A stretch of DNA of 35,040 bases from Thiogranum sp. (GCA_024102665.1 JAGFJP010000119.1:1-35040); one strand, 5' to 3'. Counted from the first letter of the stretch, positions 9,522 through 18,681 are shown. A program made the numbers and translations. The notes: generated from the letters alone by a model not told the origin.

Positions 9522-10373
9522 CTAAATGGAAATTCCGGCACTTTGCGAGTTCGCCAGAAAACCGCCGTTTAACAGGCTGCTGAAAACCATCCACAGGCCG
9601 AGCAGCGCGAGGACCACGGCGAACACCCGTTTCAGACGCTGCCGTTCCAGGCGGTGGGCAAGCCGCGCACCGAGCGGCGCGCTGCTGACGCTGGCGATGC
9701 TGATCGCGGCGACAGCCGGCCAGTACACATAGCCGGTGCTCCACGCCGGCAGGTTGCCGGCGTCGCGACCGACCAGGATATAACCGAGCGCTCCGGCCAG
9801 CGCGATCGGCAACCCGCAGGCGGCGGAGGTGCCGACCGCCTTGCGGATGTCGACGTTGTGCCAGACCAGGTAAGGCACCGTGAGCGTGCCGCCGCCGATG
9901 CCCAGCAGGGCCGAGAGCGCGCCGATCACGCCACCGGCGAGCACATTGCGGCGCCGAACCGGCGCATTGCGGTGCGGCGCAGGCGGGCTCCCCCAGACCA
10001 TCTGCGCCGCAACCGACAGTTCGAACAGACCGAACACGACGGCCAGCAGCGGACCGCCCATCCACTCCGCGAGCACACCGCCGAGCCAGCCGCCGAGCAT
10101 AATGCCGACGGCCAGTTGCAGCATGATCGGCCAGTGCACGGCCGCGCGCCGATGATGCGCCAGCGTCGACGACGCTGAGGTAAACAGAATGGTGGCCAGC
10201 GAGGTGCCGAGCGCAAGCTGCATGATGCTGCCGGCCGCGAACCCCTGCACGCTATACAACCACGCCAGCACCGGGACGATAATCAGACCACCGCCGACAC
10301 CCAGCAGTCCGGCGACGAGCCCGGCGAACATCCCCAGCGCCAGGTACGCTGCAATGAGGCTAATTATTTCCAT
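9522..10373 (-). CDS. TSUP family permease (TauE/SafE type)
   Basis: This 283-aa inner-membrane protein has about seven or eight hydrophobic helices. The repeated glycine-rich family motif occurs twice: GLVAGLLGVGGGLIIVP near the N-terminus and GALSALLGIGGGTLTVPY in the middle. This internal duplication is characteristic of the TauE/SafE (TSUP) family of sulfite, sulfonate or organic-acid exporters. Its placement beside nap and near sulfur genes makes a sulfur-oxyanion substrate attractive but unproven. It lies upstream of the nap FNR box and divergent from slt. Confidence 0.88.
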   Translation of the reverse strand: MEIISLIAAYLALGMFAGLVAGLLGVGGGLIIVPVLAWLYSVQGFAAGSIMQLALGTSLATILFTSASSTLAHHRRAAVHWPIMLQLAVGIMLGGWLGGVLAEWMGGPLLAVVFGLFELSVAAQMVWGSPPAPHRNAPVRRRNVLAGGVIGALSALLGIGGGTLTVPYLVWHNVDIRKAVGTSAACGLPIALAGALGYILVGRDAGNLPAWSTGYVYWPAVAAISIASVSSAPLGARLAHRLERQRLKRVFAVVLALLGLWMVFSSLLNGGFLANSQSAGISI

Positions 10374-10438
10374 GCGCGGGATTGTACCTTTGCAATGAGT
10401 CTTTTATCGTTACCGTCGTTGTAAGCAATGCGCAATTG

Positions 10439-12367
10439 ATGAACATGCGGACATGGTTTTCAGGGACGGCGATGGCGGCTGCCTTGCTGGCGGCAGCCGG
10501 CGTTTTCGCCGATCAGGCGGATGATCGGCGCGAGCTGTTCCTGGACGCCGCCTCCGCCCTCGAGGCCGGCGAGACAGAAACCTTCAACCGTCTCCGCCAG
10601 CAGCTGCTTGATTACCCGCTGTACGGTTACCTCGAGTTCTGGCAGCTGCAGCGCAACCTGGACAAAGCGAAACCGGCCGAAGTGCGGGCCTTTCTCGAGG
10701 GCTACGACGGGCAACCGATCGCGTCCCGATTGCGCAGCAGCTGGCTGCACAAGCTGGGCAAGCGCACGGAATGGAAGACCTGGCTGGAGTTCTATACGCC
10801 CCAGGCTTCCACCACGCTGCAGTGCTACGATGTCAGGGCACGCCTGGCGCACGGCGACCGGCAGCAGGCGCTGGACGACGCCCTGCAACTGTGGCTGGTC
10901 GGGCACTCCCAGCCCGGCGCCTGCGATGCGGCTTTCGACCAGCTGTATGCCAGCAACAGCATCACCAGCGACCATATCTGGCAGCGCATCCGGCTCGCTT
11001 TCGCCAACCAGAAGTCCAGTCTGGCGGGGTATCTCGCCAAACGCCTGTCGGCGAGCGATCGCGAATGGGTGCAACGCTGGCAATATGCCAGCCGTCGCCC
11101 CACCGACGCAATGACGCAGGAGTGGGCGCGCGAGGATACGCCGCTGGTGCGCGAAATCCTGGTGCACGCGATTACGCGCCTGGCCCGCCACAAGCCGGAG
11201 CAGGCGTGGAACCACTGGCAACGACTGGCGCAGTCGCATCGCTTCAGCACTGACCAGAAAGGCACCGTTGTGCAGCAGATCGCGCTGCACGGTGCGCTCG
11301 ACAACCATCCCGACGCCTCGAAATGGATGGGCATGGTCCCGGAAAGCCATGCCGACACCAGCACACGCGAATGGCGGATTCGGGTCGCGCTGATGAACGA
11401 CGACTGGAGCAAGGCGCTGCACCGGCTCGACAAACTGCCGCTCGACGAACGCAATTCCGAGGTCTGGCAATACTGGCGCGCGCGGGCGCTGGAGGCCAGC
11501 GGCAACAGCGGAGACGCGCTGACCCTGTACGCCAGGCTCAGCGACGAGCGCAGCTACTACGGGTTCCTGGCCGCGGACCGTCTGCAGCGCGCATACCGGA
11601 TGAACGATGCGCCCCTGGAATATGACCGGCAACAGCTCGAGCGGATAGAACAACTGCCGGGCGTCATCCGCGCCCGGGAACTGTACCTGGCCGGCAAGCA
11701 CCTGGATGCGCGCCGCGAGTGGCACCATGCCACGCAGCAGCTGCCGGAGGACGAGCTGAAGCTGGCGGCGCTGCTGGCGCACCGCTGGGGCTGGCACGAC
11801 CGCGCCATTCTGACCGCGACCCAGGCCAGATACTGGTCGGATCTGACACTGCGCTATCCGCTGCCGCACCGGGAATCCATCCTTGCCTCCGCCCGCCAGT
11901 ACGAACTCGATCCGGCGCTGATCTACGGCGTTATCCGCCAGGAAAGCGCCTTCATGGAAGATGCGCGCTCGCCCGTAGGGGCCCTGGGCCTGATGCAGCT
12001 GATGCCGGCCACCGGCAAACAAACCGCGCGCACTTTGAACATCCGTTACCTCGGCAACCAGGCCCTGCTGCAGTCGGACCAGAACATCCGTCTGGGCAGC
12101 GCCTACCTCGGCAAGCTCCTGCAACGTTACAACGGCTCGCCGGTGCTGGCCGCCGCCGCCTACAACGCGGGCCCGCACCGGGTAAGCCGCTGGCTGCCGC
12201 AGGACAGGACCCTGCCCGCCGACCTGTGGATGGAAAATATTCCATTCCACGAGACCCGGACCTATGTGCGCCGGGTGCTCGCCAATGCCACCATATTCGA
12301 ATGGCGCCTTGAGCGCCCGTCCACCCGCCTGAGCCGGCGCATGCCGGTTATCCAGCAGCGCTACTAA
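10439..12367 (+). CDS. slt: Soluble lytic murein transglycosylase (Slt70-like)
   Basis: This periplasmic enzyme cleaves peptidoglycan between MurNAc and GlcNAc, forming 1,6-anhydro ends. The 642-aa protein has a signal peptide (MRTWFSGTAMAAALLAAAGVFA) and a long alpha-helical superhelical region (about 30-470). The C-terminal GH23 domain contains the catalytic Glu in IRQESAF and the family motifs GALGLMQLMPATG and AAAYNAGPHRVSRWL. ATG 10439 or ATG 10445 are both possible starts. The open frame from 10382 adds residues before the signal peptide and is rejected. Confidence 0.93.
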   Translation: MNMRTWFSGTAMAAALLAAAGVFADQADDRRELFLDAASALEAGETETFNRLRQQLLDYPLYGYLEFWQLQRNLDKAKPAEVRAFLEGYDGQPIASRLRSSWLHKLGKRTEWKTWLEFYTPQASTTLQCYDVRARLAHGDRQQALDDALQLWLVGHSQPGACDAAFDQLYASNSITSDHIWQRIRLAFANQKSSLAGYLAKRLSASDREWVQRWQYASRRPTDAMTQEWAREDTPLVREILVHAITRLARHKPEQAWNHWQRLAQSHRFSTDQKGTVVQQIALHGALDNHPDASKWMGMVPESHADTSTREWRIRVALMNDDWSKALHRLDKLPLDERNSEVWQYWRARALEASGNSGDALTLYARLSDERSYYGFLAADRLQRAYRMNDAPLEYDRQQLERIEQLPGVIRARELYLAGKHLDARREWHHATQQLPEDELKLAALLAHRWGWHDRAILTATQARYWSDLTLRYPLPHRESILASARQYELDPALIYGVIRQESAFMEDARSPVGALGLMQLMPATGKQTARTLNIRYLGNQALLQSDQNIRLGSAYLGKLLQRYNGSPVLAAAAYNAGPHRVSRWLPQDRTLPADLWMENIPFHETRTYVRRVLANATIFEWRLERPSTRLSRRMPVIQQRY

Positions 12368-12434
12368 AGGGTAAACTGGGCACCACACCATGGGCGAATC
12401 GGTGATTCGTCCGCGCAAAGACAAGAGGATAACA

Positions 12435-13391
12435 ATGAACGCATTACGCATCTGCGTGTTCGGTGGCACCGGCTTCATCGGTTCGCACCTGGTACACCGC
12501 CTCGCCGGCCTTGGACATTCGGTGACCCTGATATCGCGTCGACCCGAACGTCACCGCGAGTTCCGTATCGCCGGCCTGACGAAGCTGCTGCAGATCAATC
12601 CCGCCGACGCCAACGCCATGCAGTCGCTGTTCAGCGGCATGGACTGCATCATCAACCTGGTCGGCATCCTCAATGAATCCGGCAGCAGCCGCTTTCAGAC
12701 GGCGCATGTGGAGCTGCCGCGCGCCATCGTCAAGGCCATGCGCGAAAGCGGTGTGCGCCGCCTCCTGCATATGAGCGCGCTGAATGCCAACGTCAACGAA
12801 GCCAACAGCCGTTATCTGAAAACCAAGGGCGAAGGCGAAGACCTGGTGCACCAGGGGCCGGGGCTGTCGGTCACCAGTTTCCGGCCGTCGGTGGTATTCG
12901 GACCCGGAGACAGCTTTTTCAACCGCTTCGCCACCCTGCTGCGGCTGGCGCCGCCGGTTTTTCCGCTGGCATGCGCCGACGCCCGGTTCGCGCCGGTTTA
13001 CGTGGGCGATGTGGTGGAAGCCTTCGTCAAGGCGATCGACAACGAGGCCACGATTGGCCAGCGCCTGGAGCTGTGCGGCCCGCAGATCTTCACCCTCAAG
13101 CAGCTGGTTCAGTACACCGCCAGCCAGATCGGCAAGAAAACCCTGGTTACCGGGATGCCGGATTTCGCCGCGCGCCTGCAGGGCCATGTCCTGGGACTGG
13201 TGCCGGGCAAGCCATTCACCATTGATAACTATTATTCGCTGCAGAAAGACAGCGTATGCACAGCGCCGGCGCTCGCGGATCTGGGCATCACGCCGCACTC
13301 CATCGAAGCCGTGGTGCCGACCTACCTCGGCGACAGGCGCTACCGCGCGCGTTACTCGCGTTACCGGGCCAGTTCGCGGCGCGAGGTTTAA
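12435..13391 (+). CDS. NDUFA9-like NAD(P)-binding epimerase/reductase
   Basis: This 318-aa extended short-chain dehydrogenase starts with the nucleotide-binding motif FGGTGFIGSHLVHRL. The later SALNAN and the YLKTKGEGE sequence provide the Tyr/Lys region of the fold. It resembles the complex I NDUFA9-like atypical SDR proteins common in proteobacteria, whose exact reaction is unknown. ATG 12435 has GAGGA nine bases upstream. The frame is open from 12390 but without a better ribosome site. Its TAA overlaps the ATG of cca by one base, so the two are probably translated together. Confidence 0.85.
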   Translation: MNALRICVFGGTGFIGSHLVHRLAGLGHSVTLISRRPERHREFRIAGLTKLLQINPADANAMQSLFSGMDCIINLVGILNESGSSRFQTAHVELPRAIVKAMRESGVRRLLHMSALNANVNEANSRYLKTKGEGEDLVHQGPGLSVTSFRPSVVFGPGDSFFNRFATLLRLAPPVFPLACADARFAPVYVGDVVEAFVKAIDNEATIGQRLELCGPQIFTLKQLVQYTASQIGKKTLVTGMPDFAARLQGHVLGLVPGKPFTIDNYYSLQKDSVCTAPALADLGITPHSIEAVVPTYLGDRRYRARYSRYRASSRREV

Positions 13392-14578
13392 TGGAGGTCT
13401 ACCTGGTCGGCGGCGCGGTGCGCGACAGGCTGCTCGGTCTGGAGATCAGGGAACGTGACTGGGTGGTGGTAGGCGCCACGCCGGAACAGATGCTGGAGCT
13501 GGGCTACCGGCAGGTGGGCAAGGATTTCCCGGTGTTTCTGCATCCCGAAACCGGCGAGGAATATGCCCTGGCGCGCACCGAGCGCAAGACCGGTCCGGGC
13601 TACAAGGGCTTCGCGTTTCACGCCAGTCCGGACGTCACTCTGGAACAGGATCTGCAGCGCCGCGACCTCACCATCAACGCCATGGCGGAAGCGCCCGATG
13701 GCGCACTGATCGATCCCTGGCACGGTGAGGATGACCTGCATGCGGGGCTGCTGCGACACGTCAGTCCCGCATTCGCCGAAGATCCGGTGCGCATTCTGCG
13801 CGTCGCGCGCCTCGCTGCGCAGCTCGGCAAATGGGGGTTCAAGGTCGCTCACGGCACCAACAGGCTGATGCGCGACATGGTCGACAACGGAGAAGTCGAT
13901 CACCTGGTGCCGGAACGCGTCTGGGCGGAGCTCGAAAAGGCTCTGACTACGGATTCACCGGCCCGGTTTTTTACCGTGCTGCGCGGCTGCAAGGCGCTGC
14001 AGGTCCTGTTTCCGGAAATCGACCGCGAATTCGGCCAGACCCCGCAGGCGCACGCCGGCGCAACGGTGCCGGCGCTCGAACGCCTGCAGGCCGCCGCGCA
14101 ACAAACATCCGACCCGCGCGTGCGTTTTGCCGTATTGCTGCGTGACATCGGCCAGGATCTGTCCCGGCAACAACGCATCGCGCAGGCGCAGGCGCTGTGC
14201 GAACGCCTGCGCGCGCCCAACGACCACCGCGAACTGGCGTTGAACGCGATCCGTCTGGAACAGGAGGCGGCCAGCAGCGATCCGCGCGAGGTTCTGGCGT
14301 TGATGGAAGCGGCCGGGGCGTTCCGGCAAAACAGTCGCTGGCCGTTGCTGCTGGATATCTACCAGGTGTCCGGTCTGCTGGACGACAGCCGCAGGAAGCG
14401 TCTCGCCAGTGCCTGCGACGCCGCGGCTGCCATCGGCGCCGGCGACGTCGCTGCGCGCAAGCTCAGTGGACCCGCGGTCGGCGCAGCGATTCGCAAATTG
14501 CGCCTGCAGCGGGTGCGTGAAAGCCTGACGTCGGAAATACCCGGCCAGGAGTCAGTCCCGAATCCGACAGGCTCCTAG
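13391..14578 (+). CDS. cca: CCA-adding tRNA nucleotidyltransferase with degenerate HD domain
   Basis: This enzyme adds or repairs the 3' CCA of tRNAs. The 395-aa protein starts MEVYLVGGAVRDRLLG and has RERDWVVVG, EEYALARTERK and RRDLTINAMA, all close to the E. coli class II enzyme. Its C-terminal part is divergent. Where E. coli has the metal-binding HD motif CHDLGKG, this protein reads LRDIGQD. The flanking His-containing segments of the HD domain are also missing. The nucleotidyltransferase should be intact, while the phosphohydrolase activities of the E. coli HD domain are probably absent. The start overlaps the previous stop. Confidence 0.94.
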   Translation: MEVYLVGGAVRDRLLGLEIRERDWVVVGATPEQMLELGYRQVGKDFPVFLHPETGEEYALARTERKTGPGYKGFAFHASPDVTLEQDLQRRDLTINAMAEAPDGALIDPWHGEDDLHAGLLRHVSPAFAEDPVRILRVARLAAQLGKWGFKVAHGTNRLMRDMVDNGEVDHLVPERVWAELEKALTTDSPARFFTVLRGCKALQVLFPEIDREFGQTPQAHAGATVPALERLQAAAQQTSDPRVRFAVLLRDIGQDLSRQQRIAQAQALCERLRAPNDHRELALNAIRLEQEAASSDPREVLALMEAAGAFRQNSRWPLLLDIYQVSGLLDDSRRKRLASACDAAAAIGAGDVAARKLSGPAVGAAIRKLRLQRVRESLTSEIPGQESVPNPTGS

Positions 14579-14985
14579 CCTGCCGGCCCCATGGCGGCGG
14601 CAGGCGCCACGGCGGGTGTTGTGCTGCGACGCCTCGCGATTGCCGCAACGCCGATCAGCCCGCTGCCGAGAATCCAGATCGCCGCCGGCGTCGGGGCCCC
14701 GCCCGGCGCTGCGCTGTCGTGCGCGAACACTTCGGGTGAACCGGCTTGTGGCTCGCCGCTCCGCGCAGCAGCAGATGGATTGTTCCCGGTTCGCTCAACC
14801 ACTGGCTCCGTGTCGGCAGCCGCCTGAACGAAGGGACCGGTGACAGGCTCGCTATCCGGGCCCAGGTGCGCGGCCGGGATGACGGGAGTCGTTGATTGCC
14901 CATCGACATCTTCCAGCGCGGACGCCAAGGGAGCTGCCGCCGGCATTATCGACAGCAGGATCAGAACGGTTCGCGCATTCATCAT
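14575..14985 (-). CDS. Small secreted protein with PEP-CTERM-like sorting tail
   Basis: This 136-aa protein has an N-terminal signal peptide (MMNARTVLILLSIMPAAAPLASA) and a low-complexity Pro/Ala/Glu-rich middle. The C-terminal tail reads PTPAAIWILGSGLIGVAAI followed by ARRR: a Pro-containing motif, one hydrophobic helix and an Arg cluster. That is the layout of PEP-CTERM/VPLPA-CTERM signals processed by exosortase. The tail is followed by about 17 more residues, longer than usual. ATG 14985 has AGGTGA upstream. No exosortase is in the window. It converges on cca and its stop overlaps the cca stop. The function of the mature part is unknown. Confidence 0.65.
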   Translation of the reverse strand: MMNARTVLILLSIMPAAAPLASALEDVDGQSTTPVIPAAHLGPDSEPVTGPFVQAAADTEPVVERTGNNPSAAARSGEPQAGSPEVFAHDSAAPGGAPTPAAIWILGSGLIGVAAIARRRSTTPAVAPAAAMGPAG

Positions 14986-15024
14986 TTGATCACCTTTGTG
15001 TTTTTCCGGAACCAGAACCCACAC

Positions 15025-15232
15025 GAAGGGGACAGCAACAACGATGCCATTGTTAAATTTCTATCCGCTACAGCCCGTTAGGCCAAAAAGCAGCGAACGG
15101 TAACGCGCCGCGAGCGCGCACAGGCGGTGCACGCTGCCATGTACTGCACTTTATTGTAGCAGCTACGTGATCTGGCGAGCCCGCAACCACAGCGCCAGCT
15201 TCGCACGCCGACGCTGCGCCTGCGTGGGACAG
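15025..15232. other. Intergenic region, no gene recognised
   Basis: This 208-bp stretch lies between the PEP-CTERM-like gene and the 3' end of sqr. No RNA gene or clear terminator was recognised. It should hold the promoter of the small secreted protein. Confidence 0.3.
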
Positions 15233-16510
15233 CTAGTGCTCTTTCAGGCGCGCGACGCCCATGATCTTGAGCACCCATTTTTCGAATATCGGTTCCGAGA
15301 CACCCTGGCGCATTTTGCGCATGAAATATTTTTCGAACGCGATTTTGGCCCAGTGCACCCACTTGCCTTTCTTGAACCAGGTGACGTTGCGCGGCGGGAT
15401 TTGCGGCAGCGCCACGAACGCCGCGCCGGTGTCGCCAAGATCGGCGAGGCAGAAGGCGTTCCAGGACGCCTTCGAGGCAACCGGGTAGCCGGTCAGCTCG
15501 GCCTTGATGTTGTGCACAATGGCGGTGACCATGGACTCGATCATGTAACCGGTCTTGGGCGCGCCGGTCGGCACCGGCGTTGCCTCCACCGGCGGTATGG
15601 CGATGCACACACCGGCGGAAAAAATATTCGGATACTTCGGACTGCGCTGGTGCTCGTCGACAATCACGAAGCCACGCGGATTGCACAGCCCCTCGACGCC
15701 GGCGACAGGATCGACGCCCTTGAAGCCGGGCAACATCATGGCGTGCCTGAACTCAAGCTCATGTTGCTTGACCATTTCGCCTTCGGCGTTGAGCTGATCG
15801 ACGAACATCTTGCCGGGCTCGACGCGCGCAACCCGCGCGTTGGTGATGAAGTTGATATGCCGGTTGCGCAGTTCGTGTTCCAGCAGCCCCCGCGAGTCGC
15901 CCACGCCACCCAGCCCCAGGTGACCAACATAAGGCTCGCTGGTGACAAAGGTCATGGGCACGCGGTCGCGCACACGGCGTTTGCGCAGTTCGGTGTCGAG
16001 GATGGCGGCATATTCGTAGGCGGGCCCGAAACAACTCGCAAACTGAACGGCGCCGACGATCACGTGACCGGGATTTTCCACCAGCTTGAGAAAATCCGCA
16101 TACGACTTCTCGGCGTGCTCGACGGTACAGACCGACTGGGTGTAACCGTTGACCGGACCGGTGCCCTCGACCTCGTCGAAAGCCAGACGCGGACCGGTGG
16201 CAATGAGCAGATAGTCATAGGCGACTTCACGCCCGTCTTTCAGGACCAGTTTGTTGCCAGCGGCATCGATGGTCTCGACCCAGCCCGCGACGAAATTGAT
16301 GTTGTGCTTTTGCAGGTAGGTTCCGATGGGGAGGGTCACCTGCTCGCGGTTGCGCCAGCCAACCGCCAGCCACGGGTTGGAGGGGACAAACTGAAAATAT
16401 TCATTGGCATTGACAACGGTTATTTCGTGTTTTCTGTCAAGCACTTCGCGCAATTCATAAGCGGCCGGCATTCCGCCGATTCCCGCTCCCAGCACTACAA
16501 TATGAGCCAT
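15233..16510 (-). CDS. sqr: Sulfide:quinone oxidoreductase
   Basis: SQR is a membrane-associated FAD enzyme that oxidises sulfide to sulfur or polysulfide and reduces quinone. The 425-aa protein begins MAHIVVLGAGIGGMPAAYEL (FAD-binding). Three Cys residues, C128 (SVCTVEHAE), C160 (ASCFGPAYEYA) and C354 (WNAFCLAD), closely match the catalytic positions known in the Acidithiobacillus ferrooxidans enzyme. EATPVPTGAPKTGYMIESM and the C-terminal WVHWAKIAFEKYFMRKM membrane-binding region also match that type. ATG 16510 has AGGA upstream; the frame is open to 16546. Electrons from sulfide enter the quinone pool, from which NapC/NapGH could draw for nitrate reduction. Confidence 0.95.
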   Translation of the reverse strand: MAHIVVLGAGIGGMPAAYELREVLDRKHEITVVNANEYFQFVPSNPWLAVGWRNREQVTLPIGTYLQKHNINFVAGWVETIDAAGNKLVLKDGREVAYDYLLIATGPRLAFDEVEGTGPVNGYTQSVCTVEHAEKSYADFLKLVENPGHVIVGAVQFASCFGPAYEYAAILDTELRKRRVRDRVPMTFVTSEPYVGHLGLGGVGDSRGLLEHELRNRHINFITNARVARVEPGKMFVDQLNAEGEMVKQHELEFRHAMMLPGFKGVDPVAGVEGLCNPRGFVIVDEHQRSPKYPNIFSAGVCIAIPPVEATPVPTGAPKTGYMIESMVTAIVHNIKAELTGYPVASKASWNAFCLADLGDTGAAFVALPQIPPRNVTWFKKGKWVHWAKIAFEKYFMRKMRQGVSEPIFEKWVLKIMGVARLKEH

Positions 16511-16592
16511 TAGTGTCAATCCTCCCGGATCATTAATGAAGAGCAACAGGCGCTCATGCTCGCTTTAATAGCATAGTCAATCGGGAAGGGAC

Positions 16593-16606
16593 TTGATCCA
16601 GGTCAG
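16593..16606. promoter_or_regulatory. Weak FNR-like site in front of sqr
   Basis: TTGAT-CCAG-GTCAG is a full half-site plus a degenerate half-site. On the minus strand a -10-like TATTAA follows, so that the box centre would fall at -41.5 from the implied start, the class II FNR position. One half-site is poor, so this is a candidate only. Confidence 0.35.
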
Positions 16607-16662
16607 GCAGTACCACCAATCGCTGGTCGCCTGGCAACGCAGCGCAGCGAGTTCCGCGGCGA

Positions 16663-17463
16663 TCACCGGAACATGATAAACAGCACCGCGCCGAGGATAA
16701 AACGGTAGATCACGAACGGCAGCATGCCGATGCGGTCCAGCAGCTTGAGAAAATAATGAATGCAGGCATAGGCGCTGACGGCGGATACCGAAACGCCCAG
16801 TAACAGCGGGATCCATTCGACGGCCTCGCGGGCCTGCAGCAGCTTGCTGCCTTCGTAACCGGCGGCCATGAGGATAGCCGGGATTGACAGCAGGAAAGAA
16901 AAACGCGCCGCGGCCTTGCGATCCAGCCCGACCAGCAAACCGGCGGTAATGGTAATGCCGGAGCGCGAAGTGCCGGGGATCAGCGCCAGTGCCTGGGCAA
17001 AGGCGATCACCGCGACCCGCCAGGCGTTCAGCCGGTATTCGCAACGCGTCTGCGCACCGCGCGCATCGGCATACCAGAGCAGGGCGCCGAACAACACGGT
17101 GGTGGTGGCGATGACGAGCGGCGAGCGCAGCCAGGTTTCGACCGCGTCGTGAAACAACAGGCCGCTCAGACCCAGCGGCACCGTGCCCAGCAACACCGCC
17201 CATGCCAGCTTCGCTTCGTCGTCGGGCGCACGCGAACCCAACGAACGCAGCCAGGATGCGCTCATGCCGGCCAGCTCCCGGCGAAAGTAAGCGACCACTG
17301 CCGTCAAGGTGCCGAAGTGAACCGCCACATCGAATGCCAGTCCCTGGTCGGGCCAGTCGACAAGCCGCGGCAGCAGAATCAGGTGCGCCGAACTGGAGAT
17401 CGGCAGAAACTCGGTCAGGCCCTGCACCAGGGCCAGTACAAATGCGTGAAAATTATCCATCAC
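16663..17463 (-). CDS. uppP: Undecaprenyl-diphosphatase UppP (BacA)
   Basis: This integral membrane phosphatase recycles undecaprenyl diphosphate to the monophosphate carrier for peptidoglycan and other surface glycans. The 266-aa protein has many transmembrane helices and both family signatures: VQGLTEFLPISSSAHLIL at residues 13-30 and PGTSRSGITITAG at about 162-174. Length is normal. It is transcribed in the same direction as the upstream methyltransferase gene, 29 bp away. Confidence 0.96.
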   Translation of the reverse strand: MMDNFHAFVLALVQGLTEFLPISSSAHLILLPRLVDWPDQGLAFDVAVHFGTLTAVVAYFRRELAGMSASWLRSLGSRAPDDEAKLAWAVLLGTVPLGLSGLLFHDAVETWLRSPLVIATTTVLFGALLWYADARGAQTRCEYRLNAWRVAVIAFAQALALIPGTSRSGITITAGLLVGLDRKAAARFSFLLSIPAILMAAGYEGSKLLQAREAVEWIPLLLGVSVSAVSAYACIHYFLKLLDRIGMLPFVIYRFILGAVLFIMFR

Positions 17464-17492
17464 AATCCGTTTGATTCCCGTTTGTTGCCCGT

Positions 17493-18662
17493 CTAAAGGC
17501 GGCTGCGCAGATCCGGCGCGGCAAATCCTCTGACCGCCTGTTCCAGGCTGCGGCCAAAGCCGATCACCTTGAACCGGTCCCCCATGTCGCCGGGCAGCAC
17601 CAGACGCTTCACTTCGTTGCTGAGCTGGAGAAAGCGCCGGGTGTCTTCGGGGTCGACCTGCGCCATCAACTCATCGATGCCACAGCCGAGCAGAAACTGT
17701 GCCTGGCTGGTGAACCCCTGCAGGAGCATTCCGGTTTCCGTCGCCGCTTCCGCAACGGCGGTGAAATCGACGAACGCGGTGATATCCTGAAGCCCCGGAT
17801 ACCAGAAGGGGTCGCCGTGAGCCCGGTGCCGGTAATGGCACATCAGGGTGCCCATCGAACGCTGCGGATGATAGTACTCGGCCCGCCCGTAGCCGTAATC
17901 GATCAGCAACAACAGGCCCCGCTTGATGCAATCGGCGAGGCTGCGGATCCACGCCGCCAGGGCGGGACTGTATTCAGACTGGTAGCTCCCCGTCCAGCCG
18001 CACGCCTGCGCAACGGCATCGACATGCGCTTGCAGCACATCGTCCGCGGGCTTTTCACACAGCGCCATCCGGTTGTTCTGCCAGGACACGCCCAGCTCGC
18101 TCGCTTCCCCGTCGCGCCAGCAAAAGCGCTTGACCGGCAACGCGTCGGCCACCTCGTTGCCGAACACGACACCGTTCAGCGGCTGCGCCGGCAGCTCATC
18201 GAGCCAGGTTACGCGCTGCCTGAATCGCGCGTCGCGCGCGGCAAGGGTGCGCTGCTGCAACGCGCGCATGGCGGCGCTGCGCTCAAGGATGTAATAGCGC
18301 CGCGGCAGTGCGCCGAGCTGTTCCAGTTCCTCCAGCAGATCGGCGGCGAGGACGCCGCTGCCGGCGCCAAGCTCCAGGACCACAGGCTCATCGATCTGCT
18401 CCAGAACAGAAGCGATGCTGCGCGCCAGACAGCGTCCGAACACGGCCCCCGACTCCGGCGCCGTGACATAGTCGCCCTGCTCGCCGAACGGTATCAGACC
18501 GTTGGTGTAGTAACCCAGCCCCGGCTCATACAGGGCCGCATCCATGTAACTGTCGAAAGGCAGACACCCCCCGGCCTCATCGACGCGATCGCGAATACGC
18601 TTCAGCAGCGCATCGCTGACAGCGCGCGCTTCGGCGTCCGGTAACGGCAACGATGCTGACAT
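17493..18662 (-). CDS. MidA/NDUFAF7-family SAM-dependent methyltransferase
   Basis: This 389-aa class I methyltransferase belongs to the DUF185 (SAM-MT) family. It has PFDSYMDAALYEPGLGYYTNG near the N-terminus, the SAM-binding motif LELGAGSGVLAADLLEEL and VVFGNEVADALPV. The mitochondrial homologue NDUFAF7/MidA methylates an arginine of a complex I subunit. The bacterial role is not well defined. ATG 18662 is chosen because homology begins there; the frame is open to 18821 through the end of folK. It lies 19 bp after folK. Confidence 0.88.
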   Translation of the reverse strand: MSASLPLPDAEARAVSDALLKRIRDRVDEAGGCLPFDSYMDAALYEPGLGYYTNGLIPFGEQGDYVTAPESGAVFGRCLARSIASVLEQIDEPVVLELGAGSGVLAADLLEELEQLGALPRRYYILERSAAMRALQQRTLAARDARFRQRVTWLDELPAQPLNGVVFGNEVADALPVKRFCWRDGEASELGVSWQNNRMALCEKPADDVLQAHVDAVAQACGWTGSYQSEYSPALAAWIRSLADCIKRGLLLLIDYGYGRAEYYHPQRSMGTLMCHYRHRAHGDPFWYPGLQDITAFVDFTAVAEAATETGMLLQGFTSQAQFLLGCGIDELMAQVDPEDTRRFLQLSNEVKRLVLPGDMGDRFKVIGFGRSLEQAVRGFAAPDLRSRL

Positions 18663-18681
18663 GGAATCTTCTGGTATTTTT

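Noticed and set aside
10460-12478. Minus-strand 672-codon frame
   Set aside because: It lies opposite slt, has no recognisable family and shows skewed composition (rich in Arg, Gln and Pro).
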